Assembly (NCBI GenBank): GCA_015057605.1
Contig: SVDX01000001.1
Span: 1 to 64,000, forward strand
DNA from: Lachnospira sp.
GTDB lineage: Bacteria; Bacillota; Clostridia; Lachnospirales; Lachnospiraceae
Direction: 5' to 3'
Length of the DNA stretch: 64,000 nucleotides
Shown here piece by piece: positions 63,818 to 64,000 of the stretch (its first letter is position 1; each line of letters begins with the position of its first letter). A program made the position numbers and the translations under genes. The notes under the pieces are model-generated. The model saw nothing but the letters and a program-made list of their open reading frames with translations, did no database searches and was not told the origin of the DNA.

Positions 63818-64000
63818 ATGTTAATCCATAAAGGAACAAAAGAAATCCATACGAATAGATTATTACTTAGAAAATATAGAATATCAGATGCAAGGTATAA
63901 TTCCATTTTTGGAACAAAGGCATTACAACGAAGGAAGACTTAAGGAATATTATTTGTACCATGACGGAACATATTTGGATGCGTTGCTATATGGAATTAT
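63818..64000 (+). pseudogene. Broken GNAT acetyltransferase (runs to window end)
   Basis: The reading frame starts at ATG 63818, 7 bases after AAGAAAGG, with a GNAT-like N-terminus (HTNRLLLRKYRISDA), but stops after about 41 residues at 63941-63943. From about 63894 another frame reads GRLKEYYLYHDGTYLDALLY, which is the conserved end of the same family. The whole middle with the acetyl-CoA site, about 110-130 residues, is missing. This is best explained by an internal deletion that joined start and end out of frame. A sequencing error is less likely because so much is missing. Confidence 0.75.

Noticed and set aside
1..64000. tRNA or rRNA genes
   Set aside because: I looked in the gaps for cloverleaf patterns such as GGTTCGAATCC and for rRNA landmarks and found none; only L1-site mimics of 23S rRNA are present.

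Overview
The window looks like part of the chromosome of a motile, low-GC Firmicute of the class Clostridia, most probably family Lachnospiraceae. The reasons are the gene order rpmG-secE-nusG-rplK-rplA-rplJ-rplL, then rpoB-rpoC-rpsL-rpsG-fusA-tuf, then S10-spc-alpha operons running on through adk, map, a KOW protein, infA, rpmJ, rpoA, rplQ, ecfA1-ecfA2-ecfT, truA, rplM and rpsI. Strong TTGACA/TATAAT promoters with 17-bp spacers and purine-rich Shine-Dalgarno sites, zinc-binding forms of L33, L36 and S14, and an enlarged L17 fit the same group. The genus cannot be named from this sequence alone.

Layout. 1-3930: end of a flagellin gene, a small helical protein, a Maf-type (DUF115) flagellin glycosylation protein, and on the other strand a short FliD-like protein. 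4100-7650: rpmG, secE, nusG and the L11/L1/L10/L12 genes, with two separate L1-type leaders and an L10 leader with an attenuator. 7650-12310: a PfkB sugar-phosphate kinase, then a secreted small protein followed by two FtsX/MacB-type permeases and their ATPase. 12350-20010: rpoB and rpoC. 20030-25200: a small membrane protein, then rpsL, rpsG, fusA and tuf. 25200-42540: an accessory stretch with a palindrome-rich intergenic region, a eukaryotic-type glycogen branching enzyme, a PAS-GGDEF-EAL protein with a membrane partner, a HEXXH protein, a transglutaminase-like lipoprotein with an APTQ stalk, a MarR-regulated heterodimeric ABC exporter, a repeat-flanked LRR surface protein, an RlmI-like methyltransferase, a Lys-rich small protein coupled to an ABC-F ATPase, and an anchored orphan. 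42580-63630: the r-protein superoperon plus adk, map, infA, rpoA, an ECF transporter module and truA, then rplM-rpsI. 63818-64000: remnant of a GNAT acetyltransferase.

How the genes work together. Most of the window is the translation and transcription core (25 genes of the S10-spc-alpha type region, RNA polymerase, elongation factors, Sec translocon), controlled by r-protein leader RNAs. The accessory stretch is mainly cell-surface biology and export.

The best candidates for something undescribed are: (1) a membrane protein at 36253-38913 with an ECF sigma region-2-like cytoplasmic head, one membrane span and an extracellular BspA-like LRR domain, with inverted copies of a 72-bp palindromic element on both sides and six tandem 55-bp repeats upstream; (2) the secreted protein plus dual-permease ABC system at 8770-12277; and (3) several structured intergenic RNAs in the r-protein operons (before rpsJ, rplC and rpsM) that look like untested autoregulatory leaders.
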